Source: Gongronella butleri (taxonomy: Eukaryota; Mucoromycota; Mucoromycetes; Mucorales; Cunninghamellaceae). From it: DNA of 64,000 bases. Position 1 is the first letter of the stretch; each line of letters begins with the position of its first letter. Positions 39,330-51,989 of the stretch are shown here, piece after piece. The translations under genes and the position numbers were made by a program. The notes beneath the pieces are model-generated. The model did no database searches. It saw only the letters and a program-made list of their open reading frames with translations, and was not told where the DNA came from. Location: positions 62,001 through 126,000 of the forward strand of contig JAIWZP010000038.1 of assembly GCA_025201375.1 (NCBI GenBank), read 5' to 3'.

Positions 39330-40905
39330 ATGACTGTTCGTACGGCGTGGATTTGCTGTATCGTATGGTCGGCACTATCGACGGCGCTTGCACAATACTC
39401 GGCACCGACGTTTTTGTGGTAAAAAGAAGATAAAAAGGGGGCGTGGGGACCCCCAAAGGAGCGCCCGACGTGACACTGACCACTTTTTCTTATTTTAATG
39501 GTTCGCAGGCAATCGATCGTTTATCCTCAGCAGTATGGCTATTCGTACTTGCAAAATGCCACGTTCAAGTATTATTCGCAGGATTTCCAGAGCGTGTATT
39601 TGAATCGTGACGAATTTGGCCATAATGAGGTAACACCGTCAATTCGATTGTCAACAATTGCTTTGATTTGGGTTTAAGGAGGATGGAGGGATGGCCGAGG
39701 TCGGCGGCGGGCGGCGGGCGGCAAAAGAAGGGGGAGCTGCGACGCTGATGTCATTTGTTGCCTCTTTTTTTCTATTTTTTTTTTTTTATCCATTAGCGCG
39801 TGCTGATCAATTTGGGTGACGCGTGTTCGACGCCCAGCTATGACGATGTGCAAGCGTTAAACAACAACAGCATAATAAGTTCTTTTGTGAAGGCACAGCC
39901 ATTGATGGGCCTTGTGGCCCGCGGCGGGCGGTGCGACTCATGGCTGACCAAGGTCAACAATGTGCAAGCGCTCGGGCACTATTACCAGATCAGTGGCATT
40001 CTTTTGTACGACAATGCGACCTATGGCAATAATGCCGGCAGCTTCACGCTGCAACACCTCCCGAGCGACGCGTCGCCGCCTCAATGGGTCAACAAAACGC
40101 TCGACCCGCCTGCACGCAATATCAGCAATATGCCCGACAATGACCTGCACGGCTTCTCGTCATACCTGGCCGTGTATTTTGCCCCGCACGACTTTGGCAT
40201 GGCCATGCTCGACAAGGTCGCCAGTTACAGCTTTGGGGTGCAGGTCCCCTCGAACCAGCAGAAATACGTCCAAGTCGCCGCCTATTTCCAGGAACAGACC
40301 ATGGCCGACAATCCGTCCCCGTCCGCCTCCAACAATGCCAATTCACAGTCAAACAATGACGACTTTTTCAACAATTCCATCGACAATCGCGGCTACATTG
40401 CTTATCTCGTGGCCGCCGGCGCCGCCATCATCCTAGGTAACAAAAAGAGAAGGAAAAAACAGAGAAAAAAAAAAAAAAGAAAAAAGACGAAAAAAGACAT
40501 GAAAACATGAAAAAGACAAAAAAGAACGCGCAATTCACGCGCCCACCTCCTCATGGAGGCTTTGTAGCGATTGTGCTCTTTCGTTGGTGCCGTCACCCAC
40601 GATGGCTGCTCCGTCGCCGCGGTGGAATGGCCGATGATGAGGAAAATTTGGAGCGATTTGGCCTGCGCTCGCTGGGTTCTGAGCACGGCGGCATGCCACA
40701 CGTTCCAATTGAGAAACTCAACGAATTGGCACCCATCCAGCGCGCCGACCAGGTCATTCTCTACATGAAGAACTCCACATGCTCCATTTGTCTCGATGAC
40801 TTTTCAGCAACAAGTGATGTCCGCGTTTTGCCCTGCCACCACGGCTTTTGCGTCGATTGCATTGGTTCGTGTCTATTTTTTTTCTTTCGTCTTGGACGAT
40901 CCTGA

Positions 40906-40942
<37 letters not shown>

Positions 40943-41491
40943 GTAGACGTGTGGTTGACAAAAAAATCGAGCTGGTGCCCGATTTGCAAATATGACATTC
41001 TTGATCCGGACAAGAACAGCGCGGAGGGTGATAAGGTGGCTGCGGCCGAGGATGATGGCATTGATCTTGGCACGGCGACCATGGACATGGCCAGCTCATT
41101 GCCATCGTCGTCGACGTCGTCGCCGTCGTCGCCGCCGCTCGTGCCAATGCGACACGACACATGGCCACATTGGCGCGCGGGCCAGCCATTGTTGGTGCCC
41201 GACAGCACCCTCACACATGTACACGTCAACGCGCCCTCATCATCATTGACAGGGCCCGCCTCTTCGGCTGCATCATCTGCTGTAAATGTTGAAATGGCAT
41301 CCAATACTGTGCCAGCAGCCACTTGTTCATCATCGACCACATCCCCCCTTCCTACAGCCGTACCACAGGAGCCTGACGTCCCCAGTGAAAGCGCAACATC
41401 CACCACTATGGCCTCCGAAGCTCATGAGGACTTGACACGCCCTGCATCGCCATCCACACCGACGCCAGTCGCCTCTAAACAGCTCCCCTGA
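39330..41491 (+). CDS. PA-TM-RING E3 ubiquitin ligase, copy 1
   Basis: Five exons (39330-39418, 39509-39629, 39797-40436, 40568-40864, 40947-41491) give 563 residues. A signal peptide (MTVRTAWICCIVWSALSTALA) precedes a lumenal region with an N-glycosylation-rich, PA-like section. One membrane segment follows (GYIAYLVAAGAAIIL...IVLF). The cytosolic RING-H2 finger has CSICLDDF, then LPCHHGFCVDCI, then the exon-5 part WCPICK. The Ser/Thr/Pro-rich tail is about 160 residues. PA-TM-RING proteins work on endosomes and vacuoles to sort or degrade membrane proteins. The donor of intron 4 is the unusual GTTCGT. It lies tail to tail with a paralogue, 105 bp apart. Confidence 0.85.
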
Positions 41492-41596
41492 TGTCTTAAT
41501 CGCTTTTTTCCTTTTTTCCTTCCCTGTCCCTCCATGTACTATACAGTGTTATTCCTTATATTCCCTCATTTCTGTACAAATATTATGCGTTTTTAC

Positions 41597-42984
41597 TCAG
41601 TTTTCGCCGTGGCGATCTAAAGGGGGAGATGTCAAAAGCTGCGTCTCGGGCAATCCATCGTACGTTGCCTCGGGCACGGCTGGCTGATCGCTGACAACCT
41701 GCTGCTGGCACAAGGGGCATGTATCGTTCTTTTTAGTGAGCCACAGGTCTATTCAAAAAAAGAAAAAAGATGAGAAAACCGGTATTGTTTTTTTTTAGCA
41801 GTCGTACCTATACAATCCCTATGGTATTCGTGTTCGCAAGGCAGGATGCGAAGAACATCTTGATTTTCGTAGGAATCGAGGCAAATGACACACATGGCAT
41901 ATTCGGAGGCAGTGCGATGCAGCTTTTTTCGTGCATTTGAGCCCGCTGATTTGACTGTGGAGCATATGCTATGATGATTGGAGGATGCAGCGTCGTCATT
42001 GGCCATGGACGTGGTGGTGGATGTCCAAACACGTGTTGGCAGGGCGTCGACGGTGGCCTGTGGCAGCTTTTTGCATCGCGATGCGGCGTGTCGCTGCCAT
42101 CTTCGAAAGTCGTTGCTTGCTTGGGACGTCGTGACGAATTGGAACCAGAAAGCCTCTAATTCTGCATCCATCGATTCTTGCATCATGGTCGTGTTGTTGC
42201 CGCCTTGGCTGCTGAATGGCTGGCGGCCAACTGCATAGGCGTCCATGGCCATTGGCACCTCCTGCACGCTTCCTTGCTGTTGCTGCTGATTGCGCAGCTG
42301 GAACGCGTAGCAGTGCGTGGCCAGTGTGATCACGAGTGTCGTCACAATCACGCTTGCAACCACAATCAGAGCAAATTGCCACGGCTCCAATAAAGGTGAC
42401 CGCGACGGAAACAAAGTGACTCGGATCATTTGAACGGCGTCCGTCATCAGCACAGCTCCCGGTGCCCCCCGTGACGATGGCTTGGGAGGAGCGGCCGCAC
42501 CATTGGTTTGACCATTGTCCAAATCATTGTCTTTTTTTGACGAGATGCCGTGTTTATTCGTCCAGCGCGTCGCATTCACGAGACTGCTTTGCAACTCAAG
42601 CCCTGTCAGACGCCCCACCAAAAAGACCGGAATCCCCACCGCATTCGGCTGAATTGACTATAAGAAGATGAGCAATGACGATTTTACAAACGAAAAGCTG
42701 CAATTTTTTTTTTTTTTTTTTTTTTACCACAGTGACGATGTCCGAGGAAGAGGTCGCACTCTGGTTGCTATAGATGATGGCTGCGTACGCACCATCTTGC
42801 TGTACACGCTGAATCTTTTCCACAATGTCGCATTCTCCGGTCTGGATCAGCGCAACACGCGAAATGTTCGCGTACAAGGGCTGGCTGCCGGATGGTCGGC
42901 GTTTACACGATGCATCTGCTTCGTAGAGAACGCCCTTGACGAAAAAAAAAGAGAGGTTAAAATCCCGCTGAGCGCGTATTTTAA

Positions 42985-43028
<44 letters not shown>

Positions 43029-43357
43029 TGCAGTCCCGATTCGGGCGGGGTTGGCGTGTTTTTCAGCAGCACGAGGTGCTTTGTGTATTTCTTTTCACTG
43101 ATGACCGATGATGTGCGCACATGGCCGGCGCCTGTCGCATTGCTGTTAAGCATGACCGTGTCTATACAAAGGCAGTCAAAAAAAAAAAGTAAGCTTTGGC
43201 ATTTTCCTTTTTGAAAAAAAAAAAACGTGCCTCGCTCAATGGTTGCCGGCGACCCATTGAACCATTTTGCTGCATTTGGAAGAGTCACAGCGCCGAGAAG
43301 GAGCCAAAGCACTACCACAGCAGTCAAGCCAAATGTAATCACGGGTGAGAATTTCAT
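41597..43357 (-). CDS. PA-TM-RING E3 ubiquitin ligase, copy 2
   Basis: Five exons on the minus strand: 43357-43231, 43161-43028, 42934-42728, 42657-41808 and 41748-41597; 489 residues. The signal anchor is MKFSPVITFGLTAVVVLWLL. A PA domain follows, with GVLYEADASCKRRP and IQRVQQDGAYAAIIYSN. The membrane segment is WQFALIVVASVIVTTLVITL. The RING-H2 finger is CVICLDSYENQDVLRILPCEH...CPLC. The phrase D-x-WLTKK before the last RING cysteines is shared with copy 1. The first intron appears to use a GC donor (GAG|GCACGT) with a normal AG acceptor. Reading through it would also stay open, so either is possible. Introns contain very long T runs, up to about 40 nt in the second. Confidence 0.85.
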
Positions 43358-44374
43358 TTTTGTTTGTTGTCCTTGCTAAACGAGAGCCATTGGATAGGCC
43401 GATAACAACAAACAAAATAAAAAAGAGGCAACAAGCTCTCACAGAGCCAGCCGGCCTTACATTTCACAGCCTGTATGCGCAAGGTAGCAAAAATTCACCG
43501 CGGTCAAACACGAGCCCTGGTTTCAATCCTTTTGAGAGCAAATGACAAGTTTGCAGGGCTGCGGCCTGTTTTTTCTACGCGTGTTTGAGTAAGCTGCTGT
43601 CCTTTGCATGGGTTTGAAAAAAGGGCACACATCAGATCGTAGGCCATGCAAAAAAAAAAAAAAAGATAAAGCGTTGCGGCCTGTCATTTAATGTGTGGAT
43701 CATTCAAGCACGGCATTGACGTGGAAAAACTTGGCGTCATCTAATTTTGGGTTGATTATTCACTGGTCTATGTTTGGAGCCAGATGGTCAGGCACATCGG
43801 GAGAAACGCGTAAAATATTATTTGGCGCTGAACAATAATTGGATCCCCCATCAACTGGTCCAAATTTGGGATCAGATAAGCAAGTTTCTGAGAAAGTGCC
43901 AAGTTCATAGGCGTAAAAGGTGGTAAAATCAGCACCATTTGGTCTCGTACCGCGGCAACGGCTGAGCGCCCCGACGCGAGAGTCACCTTAAATGAATCAG
44001 CGTGCAAACGCGGTAAAAGCGCTTGCGGTTTGGGGACATCGCTTCATGTCCTCGGCGAGTTAGCCTTCAGAGGTCGTTTTGATCCTGTTTTGGCCTTGAA
44101 TTCATGAAAATTGCATTTTCTCAGGACTGAATGATCCGATCTTTGAGAAAACTGGACGTCGTTGGAGTTTTGTGCTCAGCATCCTCTAGTTCAAAAATAG
44201 GACCCGATGAACTCACAAAAAGCCGTGGATGCAATTGAACTTTGTGAAATCTTATTTTTTTATGTTATCATACTATACGATGGATGAGGGATATGAGAGG
44301 GGAAGGGGAAAAGATGTAAACTAGGGGTTCATGGGAAAGAAAGTATATAAAAAACCTGTGCTTGCAATGGTGAA
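43358..44374. other. Intergenic, no gene seen
   Basis: Contains an A run near 43651-43664 and, from about 43730 to 44250, sequence with the texture of the dispersed repeats (short frames, no family match). 44270-44370 is AT-rich and includes the 3' flank of the dioxygenase gene. Confidence 0.4.
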
Positions 44375-47300
44375 TTAAGGGGATGGCACAACAAACAAGT
44401 TTTGCAGCTCCGTGTTTGTAAATGCGGGCGAACCGTCAGGATTGGCGTTGGGCAGCAGCGTACGGATCATCAGGGGCAGAATACGGCCATGCTGGTCCTT
44501 TTCACCTTGGCTGTATTGGTAGCCCCAGTTGGTCAGGCTAGCGGGGCGCATTTCTTGGGACAAGATGCGATCTAGAAAGAAAACACACACATAAAGGGAG
44601 AGAATGAGTTTAAACTGCGCGCCATTGTCATTCGCAACCTGTTCATACCATTGCGCAGCAAATTCACAGCGTCGCTTAGGATGGCGCGACCAAAAGTGTA
44701 AGGTAGACGCAATCCTGTGACCTTTGCGCGTTCGACCATGGACCCGGCGTAAAGTTCGACTTTGTCGGGCGTGCCATAGAGATCCTTGAGCGCCTGCTGC
44801 ACCTCGGGCTTCTCTGAAAAGTCCTCAAACGACGTCAGCGGTGTCAACTTGAGATATTTGCGGAATTCGTTGAAATAACAGCAGCCCAGATCACGCGCCT
44901 GCTGGATGCCCGCGTACTCGATGTGCGCAAAGGCTGCAGGAGTGTTGTGACCATTGCTAAAAATGAAAAAGAACGTGAGAAACGTGTCGGGTCGCGCTTT
45001 TTTTTCGCGTTTCGCCCCTTTTTTTTCGACAAATCTTTCTTTTTTTCCAGCCCACTTACCCCAATTCAGACGCGACCTGGTCGTAGGCGCCGCGCAAAAT
45101 CTTGCTGAGATCCTGGTCAGCGAATTCGCCGGTCTCGGTGTTACGGTGGGCGCCAAAGAGAGGCAGGCCCTTGGCAAGCTCCTCGTCGGATGCCTTCGTA
45201 AAGTACTTGTTGTAGGCGGGCAGCAGGTTCTCAAAGGTGCTTTGATCGGTGCCTGTGGTGTCGGCGGGGTCCTTTTGCTTTTCCGACGTGGTGGATGCAT
45301 ACATTAGCTCCTTGCTCAATGTTTCCATGACATCTGCGAGCCATTGGCTGTCCTGTTCGCCCAGGGCCGCGTGCCAGCGGTAGATGATGTTGAATTCGAT
45401 CGACACCTGGTTGCCATAGATGGGCGTCGATGGCATCAGGAACGGATCGAGCACAAAGTCCGAATCTTGCGTCGTACCAAGAATGGTGCGGATGTAATCA
45501 TGAATAATAACATTGAGGAAGCTAAGCGCACCCAGAAAAAAAAAAAGTGAGATGAGGTTGCGCAATTGCAAAAGGGTGACACGAACTGCGCCGCAGCCAT
45601 GGCAGTGGCACCACTTCCCTTTTTTCCCTTTTTACCATGCATTGTTCACGAGTCGGGCCGTTTGGAAGAGCTCTTCATCAAGGTCCTTTTCATCCTTGAG
45701 GCGGTTGTTCGGACCCACAGTGAAGCGGCCATTCTCGTTCTTTTCGAGCAAGTTCTTTGCAATGTAATTGTGGTTGCGCGAGAAGAGGATCAACAGCGCG
45801 CCCACGCCGGCAGGTTGGATCACGAGACGCTTGTCAAACCATTGGTCAGGCTTGAGCAGGCCACTCTTCATTTGGCGCACTGACTCTTGGTCCGTGCGAT
45901 TGAAGCCATACAGCAAGGACCTAATTTTTTTTTAAAAAAAAGGGCGAGAATGAGCCAATTGCATTTTTTTCTCATTCTTTTTCATGCATACAAATCCAAG
46001 TAGCTGGTGGTTAGATTGCGCTCTGGATTCTTGCGGTCCGTGTAAAAGAGATCGTGGGTAATGATAATGGCCAGGTAAAACAGGAACATGTTGACCCCGG
46101 ACTTGTGCGCGGTGAATTGACCGTCGGGGCGCTTCATCAGGCGTTCAAAGACGTCCTTGGGGCTCGGCAGCTTCTCATTGACGAGGGCGGTGGACGTCAC
46201 AGTGCGCACATAATTGCTCCCTGCACGGCCCTAGTTTGTGTCGCCAAAAAAAAAAAAGCTTAAAATCACGCGGCAATGGCCAACTTTTCTTCTTTATTTC
46301 CTCTTTGGAGCCACGCGCCACTGTGCGATCGCACTTTTTTTTCGCCCTTCTCTTGCTTCTCAAAGCCGGATCTTACCACATTGGGAATCGCGACACTGTT
46401 GCCACTGCCATCAGCCGATCGGAATTGCTGGCCCACAAAATTGCCATAGGGTTTTTTGATGTCATCCTAAATAAAAAAAATAAAAAAAAAAGCGAGAGAG
46501 AACGAGAGAGAAAAAGGCGTGTCAGCTGAGCTTCAACGCGCTCCGCGGTTCCCTTTTTTTCATGCACGATTAACGCCCACGTACATGAAAGCCTTGCACC
46601 AATGGCCAGGTCACAGCGTCCACCAGCTCCTTGTGCTCAGGACCCAGGTTGCCGAGAATATTCATCACGGCTTCAAACGTGTTGTTGCGATCATTGACAG
46701 GTGCGTTTTCGCCAAGCAATCTGCGAATATACGCAAAAAAAAAAAAAAAAAAAATAGCAATTGAGATTTCGAGGCGCGACAAATGAGCCATTGGCAGCGT
46801 TGCGTGAGACGCGAGTGCCCTCCTTGTTTGTTCTCCTTGCCGATTCATGCACATCATTCTGCGATTCACACGTTTTGTTCTCCCCCTCCTTGTTTCTTGC
46901 TCCAATTCGTACCTCTCCACAAGCCCTCGGAAAAGGACAAGCTGCTGCCTGTAGGGCAGCCCAAGGACCTCTTTGATGGCAGCGGTCTTGTCCTTTGAGA
47001 TGCCAAAGAGGTGTTCAAGATTCTTGATGAATGCCTGCGCGGTCCATGCGATACCAGTAGGCTCGCTCGACGGCGTCGGCGACAACGACGGCGGAAACAG
47101 CGAGAAGCGCTTCTTGTTGCCATCGCGATCGCTCTTGCCCTGGCGAAATTGCACCGTCAGATGCTTCAGAGCATTGACCAGACCTTCAGCGCCGCCTTCC
47201 TTCTCAATTTCGGCAATATAGCCGCGGATTTTGTGATGCTCCTGTAGCATGTTCATGAATGGGCTATTGGCGCGCATCTAAATGTCAAAAAATAAAAAAA

Positions 47301-47469
47301 AGAGCACATTTATAGAGACCCATCGCAAGGCATGACGCTTCATTTCATTGTCACCACCCCATACGCAGACGCACACGCGCTCACTCTGACCATGCAAGCG
47401 TGCCCTATAGCTAACATGGCGACATACCTGAGAAGGGGATGACAGCGTGCTTCCTTTGAGTGTCAACAT
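44375..47469 (-). CDS. Fatty-acid dioxygenase (Ppo/linoleate DOX type) lacking the P450 half
   Basis: Nine exons on the minus strand: 47469-47428, 47277-46913, 46720-46585, 46466-46377, 46230-45992, 45920-45636, 45521-45060, 44956-44649 and 44571-44375; 707 residues. This is an animal-haem-peroxidase fold. The distal histidine is in AIIITHDLFYT, followed by the family motif TTSYLDL and LLYGFN. The catalytic Tyr and proximal His are in FNIIYRWHAALG. The domain closes with LTNWGYQ. Psi-producing oxygenases of filamentous fungi make hydroxy-fatty acids for development and then carry a P450 domain that isomerises the hydroperoxide. Here the protein stops about 50 residues after NWGYQ, so only the dioxygenase half exists. 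A TATAAAG box lies 69 bp upstream. Confidence 0.88.
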
Positions 47470-47537
47470 GATGAAAAATAAGGTTTTCGAGAAGAATGGA
47501 AGAAAAAAAAAGTATGAAAAATGGCGACAGAGGACGG

Positions 47538-47544
47538 CTTTATA
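47538..47544 (-). promoter_or_regulatory. TATA box of the dioxygenase gene
   Basis: TATAAAG on the minus strand, 69 bp upstream of the ATG at 47469. Confidence 0.5.
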
Positions 47545-47825
47545 CCAAATTGTCGCCCCTGGGGAAGAGGTAACGTCACACAAGCATGGTGTTTTCCTTT
47601 TTTGAGACCACGGCGAGCAACTCCTTGACCAAGCCCGGCATTGTCAGCAGGGACGGCTGCGAAAAAAAAAAAGAAATCGCGATCGCCGCATCTCGCAACT
47701 TCGCAGTTTTTTTTTTAGAGGTGGAATCCTGTTGAGGCTACGTACGCGTTTGTGTGTGTCCCTGTGCCACATGACAGAGTCGCCCGCATTCTCATTCTTC
47801 TTTTTTTACTTTTTTTTATTCTCTT

Positions 47826-49166
47826 TTACATGACAATAAAGTAGGCATGTGCGTGGATATGATCATCTGTGTCGTATGGTGCATCAGGGAAGTACATTGG
47901 GCTGACGCAGCAGAGATTGAGGAGAAACACGAGCATTTTCTTGCATTTTTTATACAATTTCTTCCACCAGGGCGTGCACAATGGGAAATAGAGGGCGAGC
48001 CAATTGGCGAGCGCCTGGTCGGGCGCAACCTGGCTCTTTTCGACGGCTGTCCTGCAAACAGGGCATGGCAGGCTCAAGCCGTCGGATGACACGGAAAATT
48101 GACTTGACACGCCAGCCCTCACGAACAGTGCGTCGGTACACTTTCCACAGAATCGATGCTGGCACGGATGGAACAGCATTGGCTCGTGTAGCAGCGACAG
48201 GCAGATGGGACAGCCGTAATCCTCCTCTTGGGGCATGACTCGAAAGAGTAATGTCTAAATCAGGTAATCATGAGCATGAATGCACGCATAAAGCAAGCAC
48301 AAAAAGGGCGAGAAAAAAAAAAAAAGCAATTGTCAGCGTGGTGGCCCATTTCTTCTTTTTTGCCTTACCTTTGTCATTTCCAGCATGTGCCATTGGTATC
48401 TTGACAAGAGATATGATTGATAGACGCAGAATTCACGCACTTTTTTCATCTTTTTCTATTTGGTGTCCAATGGCAACGACGAGGAGGGCATGTTAGCGAT
48501 CCAAATATAAAAAAAGGAGGGGGAGGGAAAGCACGTCGCAATTGGTCTTACCTTGCGAAATGCATGAATCACAGACTCTAGCAGTCCATGCATCTGGATG
48601 CATAGCCAAGTCATCTGATCTGTGCTTTTCTGATGTTGTGTCTCCAGCAGCTTCCCCAACAGGCCACTGTAATGCTGAAGATAGCCTCGTAGCCGCTTAT
48701 AGTCCTTGGCGCTGTAGTGGAAAGGTGAACTCTGAGGAAATTGAGCCCATGGATGCGACAAAAAAGGAGGGGGGCGCGTGAGTTCAAGGAACCTTGTGTG
48801 CCATGGAGCCTGGCACACCAAGACCCAGGGAGATCCCTGGTTCTTGGTACGTCATTCCTTCTTTTCTTTTCTTTTCTTTCGTTTTTTTGTATTTTTTTGT
48901 TTTGTGCGTGTGTCAAGAAGGAGGAGAAACACTCTTACCAGTGCGATGATCAAATCTGATAATTTCGCAGCATCCTAGCGCACCATGCATCATATAAATG
49001 AAAAAAAAAAAAGAAAACGAGCGTGTCTTAGCGTTCCACGGGCTCTGTTTTGCTCGCGTGCGTGCCCAATTGATCGGCCCTGTACACCTTGACACCCATC
49101 GGACCGGGCGGAAGATCCCATTTTTGGCAGTGCGGTTTGGCGGCTTACCATGGTGTTGGTTTTCAT
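47826..49166 (-). CDS. Small RING-finger protein, probable E3 ubiquitin ligase
   Basis: Five exons on the minus strand: 49166-49149, 48974-48939, 48731-48552, 48455-48369 and 48254-47826; 249 residues, all introns in phase 0. The N-terminal two thirds is helical (KDYKRLRGYLQHYSGLLGKL; FCVYQSYLLSRYQWHML). The last exon has a C3HC4 RING, CPICLSLLHEP...CQHRFCGKC...CPVCR, followed by LANWLALYFP. The phrase PQEEDYGCPICLS and the LYFP ending resemble fungal SPX-RING proteins, but the N-terminus is too short and diverged for me to call an SPX domain. The C-terminal tail after LYFP is basic, then Cys- and His-rich. The first exon (18 nt) is the least certain part. Confidence 0.7.
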
Positions 49167-49283
49167 TGTCTACTGAATTTTTTTTAGCAAAAAGAGCTGG
49201 AAGCGCTGTAAAAAAAAAAAAAGAAAAAAAAAGGGGGAGCAAGTAAAGAAGAAATTGAATGAAATGAAGTTGCAGCCGATATC

Positions 49284-49291
49284 CTTTTATA
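49284..49291 (-). promoter_or_regulatory. TATA box of the small RING gene
   Basis: TATAAAAG on the minus strand, 118 bp upstream of the chosen ATG at 49166, which supports that 5' end. Confidence 0.5.
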
Positions 49292-49520
49292 TCACCTATG
49301 CAGGTTGACACCAAAGGGATCAAATCAAATCAAAAAAAATCGGCCTGGCTGGCAGGAAAAAAGTCATGTTTGCCTCCTTTTTTGGCAATCAGCTCGGCTC
49401 ATCTGCCCTCGTTTCACGCAATTTTTCAAAGCACCACGCAAGCAGACACACACAAAAAAAAAAAAAGCACGATGCATGAACAAAATCGTGCATCAGGATG
49501 CGCACAACCTTATTTTATTT

Positions 49521-50906
49521 TCATGTCTTGACAAGAGGAAAGACAAAGAAGCGTTTGGCAGAAGCAGCGACCTCATTCAGGTCCAATTCATCTTGTTCAC
49601 ACCATTGCTGGTCCTCGGGAATCGCATCAAGCGGCTGGGCGCGTTTCATGATCTTGAAGTCGCGCCACTTTTTGCGGAGCCTGTATCCAAAAAGCGATAA
49701 AAAAATAAGGGTGAGTGATGTGAAAAGGGGCCACCCGTGTTTTTCTTGGCTCCAGAGGCTAAACAAGCAAAATGCATAAAAATAGGCTTTTGTTTGCAAG
49801 AAAAAAAAAAAAGTGCCCTGTTTGGTCTAAAAATGGGTTACCTGTCCAGATCAGGGTTGGCTCGGTTGCCTGCGATGATAATCATGGCTGAATGGGGCTC
49901 CAAGGCATGATGGATCTGCTTCAAATAAGCCACAGCTTGTGGCTGCGAGTGTATATCGCCAAGCTTTAGCATGGCGAGGCGGGGTGGTGGCGGTGGTGGC
50001 GTGTGCTGTTTGTTATCGGTGTGCTCGGTGTGCTCGGCTTTGTCCAAGGGCATTTTCTGCTTTAGTTCGGCCAGGAGCATGTGCACAGCCTCGTCGTTGG
50101 TGCTTGCTGCGTGGTATGAAGAGGCATTGTCCAATTGACGCGCCAGGACTGGGTTGTAGGTCAATTGCGATGCGTCGATAACCAGGCTGCGGACATGCGC
50201 TTGGTCGTCCAGCCGTCGCATCAGCGTCTCAAACACAAAATCTTCGTGCAAACCATATTCGTAGCTCGTTTTCAGTTTCAGCCGCACAAGATCGAGCGAT
50301 GCCAGTGCATCTTCTGTTGGATCGTGGCCCTTTGCCACGTCGTGCTCTTTGTGCTTGCCATTGGCCGCGCCGTCGCCTTGTTCTTCGTCTTCTTCAATGT
50401 CCTCGCCTTGCTGGATAGCCCGTTGCAAGAATCGCGTCGCCAAATATCGCAGCGACGGCTTGGCAGGTGGGCCTTGTGCATGATGATAGCAAAACGCGGT
50501 ATCAATGAGATGCGGATGGCGCAAACGGAGCGCACGCAAGTCCATGGCAATCGAGTGGCCCACGAGAATCACATCGCCGTCAATCAGTGTCAGCAGCTTT
50601 TCCTGGATTTCCTCTTGAGTCGTCGTCACGCCTTCCAAATCGCTCGCATCCACGCCGCTGTACCGCGTCACATAGTCCGTGATTGGCAACGACGGTTGTA
50701 CTAATTCATTCAGAACCACGTTACCATCTGACACGTAAAAAGAGAAAGAAAAAAAAAACAAAATAGAAGAATGGGGAAATATAAAAAAAAAAGGCGCGTC
50801 AGACATACACGCGTCGCTTGATGGTAACCCACCTTGATCGACCAGTGCCACCTTGACCAGCACAGAGACATTGCCGCTTTTGCACTGTCATGAGAATTTT
50901 TTTTTT

Positions 50907-50940
<34 letters not shown>

Positions 50941-51989
50941 ATCAAATCGACGAATTGACCCTGTTTGACGCGATCTTTTACTTACCATTTCACAGTCGAC
51001 GGCCATGAGGCGCTTAGGCTTGCCCGTGCCAGGGCCGGTTTCCACCCAATTGTCGGGCAAGGGTGACAACGGGTCGAGAGATGAATGCAGGGGCATGTTG
51101 TCTATGGCCATTTCGCCTCTTGTCAGCAGCAGATCTTCGAGATCAAGGACATTGACATCTAGAATCATAAAGATGATAGCAAAAGAGGGGAATTAGTGAC
51201 TTTCTTGGGCCCAAATTTGTCTCTTTTTTATATACCTGAGACGGGGGGATTTCGGCGCTGCTTGCTTTTCGCTTTGGACAATTTGCATTGCAGGAGCTGA
51301 CTGAAGCGATCGACCAGTCCCGCGCGGTGGTCGAAGGAAGTGCACGCGAGGGCGGCCGGGCGATCGTCCTCGAGATCTGGGCGGCCAACCAGCGCGTAAA
51401 ACTGGTCATTCGCGCGTTTGAGCGCGTCATACGCGTCCGGGGCCACATCTTTTGCAATGGTGACCTGGTCCGACCCAAGACCCATGGACGTCGGATCAAA
51501 TGTCGGCACGTCGACGACGACAACACGGTGGATATCTTCGGCCTGGAACACGTCAATCCATTGTGTGGGCGGTTTCTGCGTCTTATCCAGTAGGTACATA
51601 ATCAGAGATCGCAATTGATTCAGCGTCACGTCCACCTTCATCTCGCGCACACGCAAGTAGGGATGCGTCACCTATTTTTGAAAGAAAAAATCATTTTATT
51701 CTGGCGTTTTTTGTCATTTAGCTCATTTATGCTTACCAGAGTTCCATTTTCAACCGTGTAGCGCTGTCCGTTGCGTTTTGCTTTTTTGACCCTCCTGTGA
51801 TCCTTGTTGCTGAGCTTGGCCGCGTCGTCCATAGTATTATCCTTGCGTGGGGGCTCTTTTACAGAAAAAAAAAAACGCGTGTTAGCGCCCGGAAGCGTAA
51901 AACAGAGCATCTTGTTGCCTACCTGATGTGTCGTTTATAAACTCGGGGGACGATCGCTTGCCTAGATCGGAGGCAGAGCGCTGAGACAT
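49521..51989 (-). CDS. Rex1-type 3'-5' RNA exonuclease (DEDDh)
   Basis: Seven exons on the minus strand: 51989-51923, 51855-51737, 51671-51236, 51158-50986, 50884-50833, 50727-49842 and 49680-49521; 630 residues. The exonuclease core has Exo I as LMAVDCEM, Exo II as VILVGHSIAMDLRALRL, and Exo III as HDPTEDALASLDL. The four acidic residues and the histidine of the DEDDh class are therefore present. PSLRYLATRFL precedes Exo III, as in Rex1/REXO1-family enzymes. These enzymes trim 3' ends of 5S rRNA, tRNAs and other stable RNAs in the nucleus. An acidic insert (EDIEEDEEQGDG) sits between the YLATRFL block and Exo III. The C-terminus has a His/Pro-rich linker and a basic RLRKKWRDFK stretch. Confidence 0.87.
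50901..50939. repeat. Poly-T/poly-A tract in an intron
   Basis: Minus-strand T run of about 30 nt within intron 4 of the Rex1-type gene, next to a short A run. It is one of many similar tracts in introns of this window. Confidence 0.7.

Noticed and set aside
48732..48850. Extra exon in the small RING gene
   Set aside because: The segment can be translated, but its phase does not fit the flanking phase-0 exons without an odd donor. Direct splicing of 48939 to 48731 is simpler.
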